Part shown: positions 7,669 through 16,211 of the stretch, in pieces
Layout: the number at the start of each line of letters is the position of its first letter
How positions within the stretch are numbered: position 1 is the stretch's first letter
Assembly (NCBI RefSeq): GCF_003063355.1
Contig: NZ_NESH01000002.1
Span: 682,001-746,000 of the forward strand
Source: Limnohabitans sp. Bal53
GTDB taxonomy: Bacteria; Pseudomonadota; Gammaproteobacteria; Burkholderiales; Burkholderiaceae_C
Direction of reading: 5' to 3'
DNA length: 64,000 nucleotides
The notes under the pieces: model-generated
The model's database searches: none
What the model was told of the DNA's origin: nothing
The model's input: the letters and a program-made list of their open reading frames with translations, nothing else
Position numbers and translations under genes: made by a program

Positions 7669-10600
7669 ATGTTCAAGTGGCTTCTCGAAAATAGCCTGAC
7701 CAACCGGCTTCTGGTGTTGATAGCGGGTGCCGTATTGATGGCTTACGGGGCATTCACATTGTCTCGAACGCCAGTCGATGTCTTTCCCGACCTCAACAAA
7801 CCTACTGTGACGATCATGACCGAGGCGGGTGGCATGGCGCCCGAAGAGGTCGAGCAACTGATTACCTTTCCTCTGGAGACGGCCATGAATGGCTTGCCTG
7901 GGGTCGAATCGGTTCGTTCTACTTCCTCTGCTGGCCTGTCCTTTTTGTATGTCACCTTCAACTGGGACACAGAGATTTTTCGGGCACGCCAACTGGTGTC
8001 TGAACGTCTCTCGTCCATGGAAGAAGGTTTGGCTGCCGGGGTAATTCCACGGATGGGGCCGATCAGCTCCATCATGGGTGAGATCATGCAGATCGCTATT
8101 CCTGTCGATCCGCAGAAGATCTCCCCTATGGCCGTGCGTGAGTACGCCGACTGGGTGCTCCGGCCTCGACTCCTGTCCATCCCCGGCGTCGCACAGATCA
8201 TCCCCATTGGCGGCGAAGTGCGCCAGTTTCAGGTGCAGCCCAATACAGCGCGCATGTCGGACTTAGGTATCTCCTTGGACCAGTTGGAGTCAGCGTTGCG
8301 CGGGTTTTCGGCCAACACCTCGGGTGGTTTTTTAGAGCTCAACGGGCGCGAGTACCTGATTCGACATCTGGGCCGTACCTCCCGCCTGGAGGACTTGCGC
8401 AATTTGGCCATCACCGCCAAGAACGGCCAGCCCATCTTGTTGCGGCAGATCGCTGAGGTCACGTTTGCCGCCGCCATCAAACGCGGGGATGCCGGCTTTG
8501 AAGGCAAGCCCGCCGTGATTCTGGGCGTTCAAAAGCAACCCACCGCTGACACGACCCGTTTGACACAGTCGATTGAAGAAGCGATTACGGATCTCAAGGC
8601 ATCCCTTCCTGAGGGGATGGAGGCACCCCGTGTGACCTTCCGGCAGGCCAGCTTCATCGAGGCCTCGATCTCGACGCTGCAAGGCAAACTCATCGGCGCC
8701 TCGCTGTTTGTGGCCGCGATCCTGTTCTTCTTCCTGGGCACGGTTCGCCCCACCATCATTGCGCTCACCGCCATCCCAGTGTCCATCTTCATCACGGCAC
8801 TGGTGTTCAAGTATTTTGGCTTGTCGATCAACACCATGACGCTGGGGGGGCTGGCGATTGCCATTGGCGGACTGGTGGACGATGCCGTGGTGGATGTGGA
8901 AAACATCTTGCGGCGCATGAAAGAAGACCGTGCCAAGGACCCAAGCCAGCGCCTGTCGCTGCTCGCGCTCGTGGCCAAGGCGTCCATGGAAGTCCGCTCG
9001 GCGATCCTCTATGCGACGGTGATCATCGTGCTGGTCTTCCTTCCGCTTTTTGCTTTGCCGGGCCTGGAAGGCAAGTTGTTTGTGCCGCTGGGCATTGCCT
9101 TCATCATCTCGACACTGGCCTCTTTGTTGGTGTCGGTAACGATGACGCCGGTGCTGAGCTACTACCTCTTGCCGGGCATGAAAAACCTGGACCATGGCGA
9201 CACCAAAGTGCTGGCATGGCTCAAGCAAGGCTACAAAGGCAGTTTGCAAAAAGTGCTGGACAAGCCACGCGTGGCGATAACCAGTGCATGTGTAACGGTA
9301 GTGTTTGCAGCGGCGGCTGTTCCGTTTTTTCCGACCACCTTCTTGCCTCCTTTCAATGAAGGCACCTTACTGGTGGGCATACGGCTGAACCCGGGCGTGA
9401 CCTTGACCGAGTCCTCTGACCTGGCGCGCCAGGCCGAAGTGCTGGTCAAGCAGGTGCCCGAAGTGCTGCATGTGGGCAGACGCAGCGGACGTGCTGAATT
9501 GGATGAGCATGCCGAAGGCGTTCATGTCAGCGAATTGGACGTGGGCATCAAACCCTCAGGCGAGTTGACGCGCTCAATGGATGAGGTCCGTGCCGACATC
9601 CGTGCGCGCTTGGTCAACCTGCCTGCTTCGATTGAGGTGGGGCAACCCATCTCACACCGCATCGACCACATGCTGTCTGGGGTGCGCTCACAAATCGCCA
9701 TCAAGATCTTTGGCGAAGACCTGGACGTGCTGCGCGGGCAAGCCGATGCGCTGCGCTCACGGCTGTCAGGCATCGAGGGCATAGCCGACCTGCAAATCGA
9801 AAAACAAGTTCTTGCGCCCCAAATCAAGGTACGGTTGGACTATGCGGCAGCGGCGCAATACGGCCTGTCTGGCGCGCAAGTGCTTGCCACACTGCAGACC
9901 CTGGTGGAAGGTGAACGTGTCACGCAAATCATGGAGGGAGGTCGCCGCTTTGCGCTGGTTGTGCGTTTACCAGAATCCGCACGATCGCTGGAAGGCCTGG
10001 GCCAGGTGTTGATCGAAACACCCTCGGGCAGAATTCCGCTGTCCAAAATCGCAACGATTGAAGACGCCGATGGTCCCAACCAAATCAGTCGGGACAACGG
10101 CAAGCGGCGTATCGTGATTTCTGCCAACGCTTCGGGCCGCCCATTGTCAGAAGTCGTGGCCGACATACGCAAAGTGACGGCGGATTCTCGATTGCCAGAG
10201 GGCTACTTCATCACCCTTGGAGGACAGTTTCAGGCGCAAGAAGAAGCCTCGCGCCTGATCTCTTTGCTCTCGGTGGTCTCTGTGGTGTTGATGTTTGTGG
10301 TGCTTTACAGCCGCTACAAGTCCGCCGTTTTGTCGGCCTTGATCATGGTGAACATTCCCTTGGCGCTCGTGGGTGCCGTGTTGGGTCTTTGGCTGTCAGG
10401 TCAGCCCTTGTCGGTGGCCGCCCTGGTCGGCTTCATTACGCTGGCGGGCATTTCGGTGCGCAACGGCATTTTGAAGGTCAGTCATTACATCAACCTGATG
10501 CGCTTTGAGGGAGAGTCCTTCACCAAGCCCATGATCTTGCGCGGTTCGATGGAACGTTTGAGCCCGGTGTTGATGACGGCCTTGGTGACTGCCTTCGCAT

Positions 10601-10788
10601 TGGCACCATTGCTCTTCGAGGCCGAACGCCCCGGCACCGAAATTTTGCACCCGGTCGCCGTGGTGATTTTCTCGGGCTTGATCAGCTCGACGCTGCTCGA
10701 CACCTTTCTGACGCCTGCCATGTTTTGGCTCTTTGGCCGCAAGCCCGCCGAGGCGCTTTTGCAGGACAAAGACGCTGAAGCGTTCTGA
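7669..10788 (+). CDS. czcA: Heavy-metal efflux RND pump CzcA-like
   Basis: A 1039-residue inner-membrane proton/metal antiporter of the HME-RND family, with twelve predicted transmembrane helices and two large periplasmic loops. The N-terminus (NRLLVLIAGAVLMAYG…SRTPVDVFPDLNKPTVTI) and GxGEVRQFQVQ-type motifs are typical. In TM4, residues about 398-412 read AIGGLVDDAVVDVEN. The equivalent stretch in classical CzcA is DFG-x3-DGA-x3-VEN, so the first acidic residue is absent while the later Asp and Glu are kept. The metal is therefore uncertain: Zn/Co/Cd by operon type, but another divalent or monovalent ion cannot be excluded. It is the last pump component, followed by a small accessory gene. 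Confidence 0.9.
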   Translation: MFKWLLENSLTNRLLVLIAGAVLMAYGAFTLSRTPVDVFPDLNKPTVTIMTEAGGMAPEEVEQLITFPLETAMNGLPGVESVRSTSSAGLSFLYVTFNWDTEIFRARQLVSERLSSMEEGLAAGVIPRMGPISSIMGEIMQIAIPVDPQKISPMAVREYADWVLRPRLLSIPGVAQIIPIGGEVRQFQVQPNTARMSDLGISLDQLESALRGFSANTSGGFLELNGREYLIRHLGRTSRLEDLRNLAITAKNGQPILLRQIAEVTFAAAIKRGDAGFEGKPAVILGVQKQPTADTTRLTQSIEEAITDLKASLPEGMEAPRVTFRQASFIEASISTLQGKLIGASLFVAAILFFFLGTVRPTIIALTAIPVSIFITALVFKYFGLSINTMTLGGLAIAIGGLVDDAVVDVENILRRMKEDRAKDPSQRLSLLALVAKASMEVRSAILYATVIIVLVFLPLFALPGLEGKLFVPLGIAFIISTLASLLVSVTMTPVLSYYLLPGMKNLDHGDTKVLAWLKQGYKGSLQKVLDKPRVAITSACVTVVFAAAAVPFFPTTFLPPFNEGTLLVGIRLNPGVTLTESSDLARQAEVLVKQVPEVLHVGRRSGRAELDEHAEGVHVSELDVGIKPSGELTRSMDEVRADIRARLVNLPASIEVGQPISHRIDHMLSGVRSQIAIKIFGEDLDVLRGQADALRSRLSGIEGIADLQIEKQVLAPQIKVRLDYAAAAQYGLSGAQVLATLQTLVEGERVTQIMEGGRRFALVVRLPESARSLEGLGQVLIETPSGRIPLSKIATIEDADGPNQISRDNGKRRIVISANASGRPLSEVVADIRKVTADSRLPEGYFITLGGQFQAQEEASRLISLLSVVSVVLMFVVLYSRYKSAVLSALIMVNIPLALVGAVLGLWLSGQPLSVAALVGFITLAGISVRNGILKVSHYINLMRFEGESFTKPMILRGSMERLSPVLMTALVTAFALAPLLFEAERPGTEILHPVAVVIFSGLISSTLLDTFLTPAMFWLFGRKPAEALLQDKDAEAF

Positions 10789-10838
10789 CCGTTCACCCGT
10801 TTTTTCAACTTCAATCTCAAACTTTAAAAGGACATCTC

Positions 10839-11213
10839 ATGAAATTGCAAACGCTTTTAATCACCGCTTCTTTAGTGCTTGGCAACATGGCTTGGGCCGG
10901 ACCCGGCGATGCCACCCACAAACCCATGCACGGTGGCGTTTTAGCCACCGTCAAGGATGTTGACTATGAGTTGGTGGCCAGTGTCACAGCGCTTCGCCTT
11001 TATGTGCGTGACCATGGCAAAGCGGTGGATGTGTCCAAATCCACAGCTAAATTGACCTTGCTGACAGGCAGTGAAAAACAAGAGGTTGAACTCAAGCCAA
11101 GCGGAGACAAACTGGAAGCGACTGGAACCTACAAAGTGACGGCCGGCACGAAAGTTGTGGCCGTTATTTCCTTCGGTGCAAAGCAGGCGACGGCCAGATT
11201 CGTCATCAAGTAA
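10839..11213 (+). CDS. Small periplasmic accessory protein of the metal operon
   Basis: A 124-residue secreted protein. The signal peptide MKLQTLLITASLVLGNMAWA is followed by GPGDATHKPMHGG, a His/Met-containing start that could bind metal, and then a beta-sandwich-like domain ending KAVVAVISFGAKQATARFVIK. An AAAGGACATCTC ribosome site precedes ATG. It lies 50 bases after czcA on the same strand and closes the operon. Proteins with this layout are found in metal-resistance clusters, but I know of no defined activity. Confidence 0.65.
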   Translation: MKLQTLLITASLVLGNMAWAGPGDATHKPMHGGVLATVKDVDYELVASVTALRLYVRDHGKAVDVSKSTAKLTLLTGSEKQEVELKPSGDKLEATGTYKVTAGTKVVAVISFGAKQATARFVIK

Positions 11214-11547
11214 TTCGTCAGCGTTAACACTCCACTCAACCTATCTTTCTCTTCAGTTGTCGTTGGATTTGATGAATCCAATGACTGCTGTGGGTCGGCT
11301 ACGGCCAGTCGGCAGAATTTTTGCAAGGTCTGCTTCCAGCCTGAACAGGACTTCAAGGGTAAAAATACAAACGACAGCCACTAACCACAAGCCGACCGCC
11401 AAATCTTTGGCACTGCCTGGTGTGATTGTAAAAATAAAATGCTCAAAAACAATAAGTCAGACTGCCGCGTTCCCAATCAACTTCTCTGCAGCTTATTCAA
11501 GCTAAAAAATTGACCTTTGCTGTGAGGACCCACCATGAAGCTATCCC

Positions 11548-11585
11548 CCCACCCCCCCGGGCTTGGGGGTCCTGTAGGGGGTGGG
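11548..11585. repeat. GC-rich hairpin next to repeat array
   Basis: CCCACCCCC at 11548-11556 pairs exactly with GGGGGTGGG at 11577-11585. A competing inner pairing, ACCCCC (11551-11556) with GGGGGT (11565-11570), is also possible. There is no T-run after it, so it does not look like a simple intrinsic terminator. It sits seven bases before the first CTACTATCA repeat. Confidence 0.6.
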
Positions 11586-11591
11586 TAGCAG

Positions 11592-11714
11592 CTACTATCA
11601 CCCACTACTCTCATGCAGGCCTACTATCAGCGGCAGCTACTATCACTTGCCACACGGCTTCTACTATCACCTCTGACGCCCTACTATCAGGCAGCAACTG
11701 GGCGCCTACTATCA
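11592..11714 (+). repeat. CTACTATCA direct-repeat array (iteron-like)
   Basis: Six perfect copies of CTACTATCA begin at 11592, 11621, 11637, 11661, 11681 and 11706. A seventh copy with one mismatch (CTACTCTCA) begins at 11605. Start-to-start distances are 13, 16, 16, 24, 20 and 25 bases, all in the same orientation. Short same-strand repeats of this kind are typical of iterons bound by replication initiators, or of copy-control loci. The island encodes a primase/helicase, so a replication origin for the element is the leading inference. Confidence 0.65.
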
Positions 11715-11911
11715 CCGTACTCTTGAGCTGAGGATCGCACTTAGGTAGTGATCAAGTGACCACAAGTGAGTTCAAAAAATTGCTCTACATAGACCCATTA
11801 CCTCGTTCGCGGGCTTACTAACTTCCGATGGTGGTTATCCGCACTTTATCCGCACTGACGAAAAAAAAGCACCGGGCATTGCTGCCAAGTGCTTGTTTTT
11901 CCTACCAAATC

Positions 11912-11988
11912 TGGTAGGCGCGACTAGATTCGAACTAGCGACCCCCACCATGTCAAGGTGGTGCTCTAACCAACTGAGCTACGCGCCT
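11912..11988 (-). tRNA. tRNA-Val (GAC)
   Basis: Read on the minus strand, a full cloverleaf of 77 bases with encoded CCA. The acceptor AGGCGCG pairs with CGCGCCT, the D-arm is TAGCTCAGTTGGTTAGAGCA, the anticodon stem CCACC…GGTGG encloses loop TTGACAT giving anticodon GAC, and the T-arm contains GTTCGAATC. The 3' end points towards the mobile island on its left, the usual orientation when an element has integrated into the 3' end of a tRNA gene. Confidence 0.95.
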
Positions 11989-12103
11989 GCTAAGCCTTGA
12001 ATTATAGCCATAAAAATCGCGATTTTTGCCCCTTGCGCAACAAGTTCTCGACTTCTACCCTGGCGGCATGGGCATCTGCCTGAAGCCTCATCAAGCATGA
12101 ACC

Positions 12104-14377
12104 TCAGCGCCGTCTGGCCGCACGCACCCCTTTGACGCTGCGCACCGTGCCCAGCACCTTGCTCAGGCTGACCGCATCGCCAATCTCCACCGTGAAGGTC
12201 ATCCAAGCAGTGCCTTTCACCGATTGGGTTTGCACCCCGATCACATTCATCTTTTCTTTGGCAAACACTTCTGAGATGTCGCGCAGCAGGCCTTGGCGGT
12301 CAAAGGCCTCCACCGCCACGTCCACCGGATACACCGAAGCAGCGGCCCCTTTGTGCTCGCCCCAGCGCACCTCGATCACGCGTTCGCCGTGGCGCAAAGC
12401 CAGCTCGCGGAAGTTGCTGCAGTCTTGGCGGTGGATGCTCACGCCTTTGCCGCGGGTGACAAATCCACTGATCGCATCGGGCGGCGCAGGTTTGCAGCAA
12501 CGCGAGAGCTGCGTGAGCAAAGAATCCACACCGACGACAAGCACACCATTGGGTGTCTTGCGAGGCACGGCTTCTTTGAACTTCTTGTGCAGGACCTCGT
12601 CGGCTTGTGGTGCAGCCTCTGGCGGGTTAAGCAAAACCTCGATATTGCGCAGCGAATACTCATCCTTGCCCACCACCTCAAAGAGGCCATCGGCTGACTT
12701 GAAGCCCAGCTGGTTGGCCAGTTCTTCCAGTCGAATGGCCGTGCGACCCAGCCGTTGCAAAAATTTCTCGACCAATTCGCGCCCGCGGGCGATGGTCTCG
12801 GCACTGACTTGCGCGTTGAACCAGGCCCTCACCTTGGCTCTGGCCCGAGGGCTGGCCAAAAAGCCCAACTCAGGATTGAGCCAGTCGCGCGAGGGGCCGC
12901 CCTCCTTGATGGCGGTGATCTCCACCGTCTGACCGTTGGCCAACTGGGTGTTCAGCGGCACCATGGCCCCATCCACCTTGGCCCCCCGGCAACGGTGACC
13001 CAAGTTGGTATGCACGGTGTAAGCAAAGTCGATGGGCGTGGCGCCTTGCGGCAGCTCAACCACTGCCGCATCGGGTGTCAGCACGTAAATACGGTCGTCG
13101 AACAGACTGCTGCCTGGTGCACTGGCTTGAGCTGCGCCAGACAGGTCGCGCTCCCAGGCCAACAGTTGTCGCAACACAGCGATTTTGGTGTCGTATTCGC
13201 TGGTGGCCGACACCCCTGCATAGCCTTTGGTGCCCGCTTCTTTGTAAGCCCAGTGGGCGGCTACGCCGTGCTCGGCATGGTCGTGCATGGCTTGGGTGCG
13301 GATTTGCACCTCGATCGGGCCGCCGTCGGCATCGCGCACCACGGTGTGCAGCGACTGGTAGCCGTTGGCTTTGGGCTTGGCGATGTAGTCGTCAAACTCC
13401 TCGGCAATCGGCACAAAGTGCTCGTGCACCCAGCTGAGCGCGTGGTAACAATCGGCCACGCTAGGCACCACCACGCGAAGCGCACGGATGTCGAACACAC
13501 GCTCAAAGGGCAAGGACTTGCCGCGCATTTTGCGCACGATGCTGTAGATGTGTTTGGGCCGACCCTCGACCGAAGCCGCAATGCCCTGAGAGGCCAAGGC
13601 CTGCTGCAAGCGCTCTCGCAGGGCCACCATGTAACGCTCGCGCTCGGTGCGTTTTTCATCCAGCAGCCGAGCAATGTCCTTGTAGATCACGGGCTCCAGA
13701 AAACGGAATGACAGGTCCTCCATCTCCCATTTGATCTGCCAAATGCCCAAACGGTTGGCCAAGGGCGCAAACACCTGCAGCGACTCGCTGGCCAGCGCCG
13801 GGGGCACTGGCAGTTTGGTGGCAGCAAAATGGCGCAGGGTTTGCAAACGTGAGGCCAAGCGCAGCATGACCACACGCAAATCGCGGCTGAATGCCAGCAG
13901 CATCTTGCGCACGTTTTCGGTCTGGATGCGGGGACTCAAGGGCGTGTTATCAGGCCCAAGCGTGCTCGACGCGGCCGCACGCGAGAGGCGCTGAACATGA
14001 ACCAGCTGATTGGTTTGAATGGCCAGTTGCGCCAACTGCGGGCCAAAGGCCTTGGCCATCACCTCTTCGGGTTTGTTCAGGTGCGGACAGGCATACACCA
14101 GGTAACAGGCCGCCTGCATGGCCACAGAACCCCCAATACCCGCCAAAATTTCGGCCACGGCATCGGCATGCGCCAAGATGTTTTCACCGGTGTCCAGCGT
14201 TTCTCCGGCAATCAGTGGCTCGGCAAAAACACGGGCTTTGGCCAGGGTTTCGGTCTGATCTGACCCTTGCGCTGTGGCCAGCACGACGGGCGGCAAATGA
14301 GGCGCGTGCAAGCGGCCCGTCGTGGACATGGGGCTGGCCGAGTGGCTGGAGGTAGGGCTGACCATAACCCTAGTCAC
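12104..14377 (-). CDS. relA: GTP pyrophosphokinase RelA
   Basis: A 757-residue RelA/SpoT-family enzyme that makes (p)ppGpp on starved ribosomes. The N-terminal HD domain lacks the catalytic HDxxED signature (the region reads CYLVYACPHLNKPEE), so hydrolase activity is probably lost. The synthetase domain (about 250-400) has RVFDIRALRVVV, EEFDDYIAKPKANGYQSLHT and EVQIRTQAMHDHAEHGVAAHWAYK. The acidic EFDD motif is the form found in monofunctional RelA rather than bifunctional SpoT (RFKD). TGS (about 430-490, IYVLTPDAAVVELPQGATPIDFAY) and C-terminal ACT domains follow. Its start overlaps the hydrolase gene upstream by eight bases, so the two are probably co-transcribed. Confidence 0.92.
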   Translation of the reverse strand: MTRVMVSPTSSHSASPMSTTGRLHAPHLPPVVLATAQGSDQTETLAKARVFAEPLIAGETLDTGENILAHADAVAEILAGIGGSVAMQAACYLVYACPHLNKPEEVMAKAFGPQLAQLAIQTNQLVHVQRLSRAAASSTLGPDNTPLSPRIQTENVRKMLLAFSRDLRVVMLRLASRLQTLRHFAATKLPVPPALASESLQVFAPLANRLGIWQIKWEMEDLSFRFLEPVIYKDIARLLDEKRTERERYMVALRERLQQALASQGIAASVEGRPKHIYSIVRKMRGKSLPFERVFDIRALRVVVPSVADCYHALSWVHEHFVPIAEEFDDYIAKPKANGYQSLHTVVRDADGGPIEVQIRTQAMHDHAEHGVAAHWAYKEAGTKGYAGVSATSEYDTKIAVLRQLLAWERDLSGAAQASAPGSSLFDDRIYVLTPDAAVVELPQGATPIDFAYTVHTNLGHRCRGAKVDGAMVPLNTQLANGQTVEITAIKEGGPSRDWLNPELGFLASPRARAKVRAWFNAQVSAETIARGRELVEKFLQRLGRTAIRLEELANQLGFKSADGLFEVVGKDEYSLRNIEVLLNPPEAAPQADEVLHKKFKEAVPRKTPNGVLVVGVDSLLTQLSRCCKPAPPDAISGFVTRGKGVSIHRQDCSNFRELALRHGERVIEVRWGEHKGAAASVYPVDVAVEAFDRQGLLRDISEVFAKEKMNVIGVQTQSVKGTAWMTFTVEIGDAVSLSKVLGTVRSVKGVRAARRR

Positions 14378-15368
14378 CCAACAAAAAATGCGTCAAAACC
14401 GCGATCTGATCGTCTCCCGTCAAGGTGGGCGCGTGGCCACATCCAGGCCAGGTATCCAGCTTCGCAAGGGGGCCACGCTGAGTCATCTGGGCAGCAGTTT
14501 CGGGCGTCAGCAAGTCTGAATCTTGACCCCGAATCAACAGTGTTTGTGCCTGAATTTGGTCGTACAAGGCCCACAACATGGCTTCTCCAGAGGCAGCTGC
14601 TTCGGCGGTCAAGGCCCGCACGGGCACCCCAATGGCCGGGTCGTAATGCAGCGTCAGTTGGCCATCGGCGGCGGCGCGGGTCATGTGCAACGACATCTCG
14701 CGCCAAACCTCTGGCAAAACCGGGCCAAAACCTTGAGACAGCTCCCATAAAGCGGCGGCGGCTTCATCCAGATCGCGGTATTGACCGTATTGACCCACAT
14801 AAACTTGCATGCGCTGCACCGAAGACCAAGTGATGGCCGGGCCCACGTCATTGAGCACCAAGCGACGAATCGGGCAAGGCAAAGGCAAGCTGGGCTGCCC
14901 TGCCAGCACCATGCCAATCAAGCCGCCCATGCTGGTGCCCACCCAGTCGAGCGTTTGCAGGGGCTTGTCTGCCCCCAATTGCAGCTGAATCTGGGCCAAC
15001 ATCGCCAGCATGTCACCCGCGTACTGCGGAATTTGGTACAGGGTGGGCTCGCTCAGCCATTCGCTTCGACCGCGACCGGCCACATCGGGGCAGATGATTT
15101 GCAATGGCTCGGGGCTTTGCGCCAGCAGAGCCTGGGCTAAACGGTCAAAGTCGCGGCCCTGTCGGGTCAAGCCGTGCACACACACCACCACACGGCGGGC
15201 ACCTGCATCGCCCCAGCGCCAATAGGCCATGCGGTGCTGGCCCTCGGGATGAGGGCAAGTGACCCATTCGAGTTGGGGGGATGGGGCGCAGGTGTTCGAG
15301 GCCGGGGTGGGGTTCAAGGTAGGGGTCAAGGTGATGAAAATCGAAAACAATCTGGAGGACTTGCCCAT
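14370..15368 (-). CDS. Alpha/beta-fold hydrolase
   Basis: A 332-residue alpha/beta hydrolase. It shows VCVHGLTRQGRDFD (oxyanion region), the nucleophile elbow GTSMGG near residue 168, and a C-terminal GCGHAPTL carrying the likely catalytic His; an Asp lies in the IRGQDSDLL segment. About 30 N-terminal residues before LEWVTCPHPEGQHRMAYW are low-complexity and may not be translated, so the true start could be downstream. The substrate is unknown. The gene lies immediately upstream of and overlaps relA on the same strand. Confidence 0.75.
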   Translation of the reverse strand: MGKSSRLFSIFITLTPTLNPTPASNTCAPSPQLEWVTCPHPEGQHRMAYWRWGDAGARRVVVCVHGLTRQGRDFDRLAQALLAQSPEPLQIICPDVAGRGRSEWLSEPTLYQIPQYAGDMLAMLAQIQLQLGADKPLQTLDWVGTSMGGLIGMVLAGQPSLPLPCPIRRLVLNDVGPAITWSSVQRMQVYVGQYGQYRDLDEAAAALWELSQGFGPVLPEVWREMSLHMTRAAADGQLTLHYDPAIGVPVRALTAEAAASGEAMLWALYDQIQAQTLLIRGQDSDLLTPETAAQMTQRGPLAKLDTWPGCGHAPTLTGDDQIAVLTHFLLGD

Positions 15369-15436
15369 TAAACCGGGCTTGAGCGGCGCGATAATGGACT
15401 TTTGAACATCCTAATTCATCTTTCGGAGTGGAAAAC

Positions 15437-16207
15437 ATGTTGCAAGGTAAAACAGCACTGGTCACTGGCTCAACGAGCGGCATCGGATTGGGCATTGCCA
15501 AGTCTTTGGCCAAGCAAGGCGCCAACATTGTGCTGAACGGTTTTGGCGATGCCGAAGGCCCCAAGGCCGAGATTGCTGCACTGGGCGTGAAAGTGGCCTA
15601 CCACGGCGCCGACATGAGCAAAGCCTCCGAGATTGAAGCCATGATGGCCTTTGCAGCGGACACCTTTGGACGCGTCGACATTTTGGTCAACAACGCCGGC
15701 ATCCAGCATGTGGCCAAGATCGAAGACTTTCCTGTCGAGCGCTGGGACGCCATCATCGCCATCAACTTGAGCAGCGCCTTCCACGCCACACGACTGGCCC
15801 TGCCTGCCATGAAAGCGGCCAACTGGGGCCGCATCATCAATCTCGCATCCATCCACGGCCTGGTCGGTTCGGCCGAAAAGTCGGCTTACGTAGCCGCCAA
15901 GCACGGTGTGGTTGGCCTGACCAAGGTCACCGCGCTCGAAAACGCCACCACAGGCGTGACCTGCAACGCCATTTGCCCCGGCTGGGTTTTGACGCCTCTG
16001 GTGCAAAAACAGGTGGACGCCAAGGCCGCGGCCATGGGTTTGTCGAACGAAGAAGCCAAAAAACAGCTGCTGCAAGAGAAAGAGCCCTCCATGCAGTTCA
16101 CCACGCCCGAAGAACTGGGCGAGCTGGCGGTGTTCTTCTGCTCGGCCGCAGGAAACAACGTGCGCGGTGTGGCCTGGAACATGGACGGCGGCTGGACCGC
16201 CCAGTAA
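15437..16207 (+). CDS. bdhA: 3-hydroxybutyrate dehydrogenase
   Basis: A 256-residue short-chain dehydrogenase. It has the NAD-binding TGSTSGIGLGIA near residues 10-21, NNAGIQH near 89, a catalytic Ser in LASIHGLVGS and YVAAKHG (Tyr/Lys) near 152-158. The SIHG…EKSAYVAAKHGVVGLTK pattern and the C-terminal GVAWNMDGGWTAQ are characteristic of bacterial 3-hydroxybutyrate dehydrogenases, which interconvert 3-hydroxybutyrate and acetoacetate in polyhydroxybutyrate turnover. ATG 15437 has a GGAGTGG site upstream. A phasin elsewhere in the window fits a PHB-storing organism. Confidence 0.88.
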   Translation: MLQGKTALVTGSTSGIGLGIAKSLAKQGANIVLNGFGDAEGPKAEIAALGVKVAYHGADMSKASEIEAMMAFAADTFGRVDILVNNAGIQHVAKIEDFPVERWDAIIAINLSSAFHATRLALPAMKAANWGRIINLASIHGLVGSAEKSAYVAAKHGVVGLTKVTALENATTGVTCNAICPGWVLTPLVQKQVDAKAAAMGLSNEEAKKQLLQEKEPSMQFTTPEELGELAVFFCSAAGNNVRGVAWNMDGGWTAQ

Positions 16208-16211
16208 AACG

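Larger units (their letters stand above)
11214..11911. other. Non-coding junction between metal operon and tRNA-Val
   Basis: Nearly 700 bases without a credible gene. The left part (11214-11540) is ordinary low-complexity intergenic DNA; a 116-codon frame at 11155-11505 has no ribosome site and poor composition. The right part contains GC hairpins and short tandem repeats, listed separately, followed by 11715-11911 in which I see nothing clear. Its position against the 3' end of a tRNA gene is where an integrated element's terminus or origin would be expected. Confidence 0.5.

Noticed and set aside
11155-11505. 116-codon frame after the metal operon
   Set aside because: Ser/Thr/Arg-rich, begins inside the accessory gene, no ribosome site.
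11592-11714. CTACTATCA array as a CRISPR
   Set aside because: Units are nine bases with spacers of only 4-16 bases, far too short for CRISPR repeats and spacers, and no cas genes are present.
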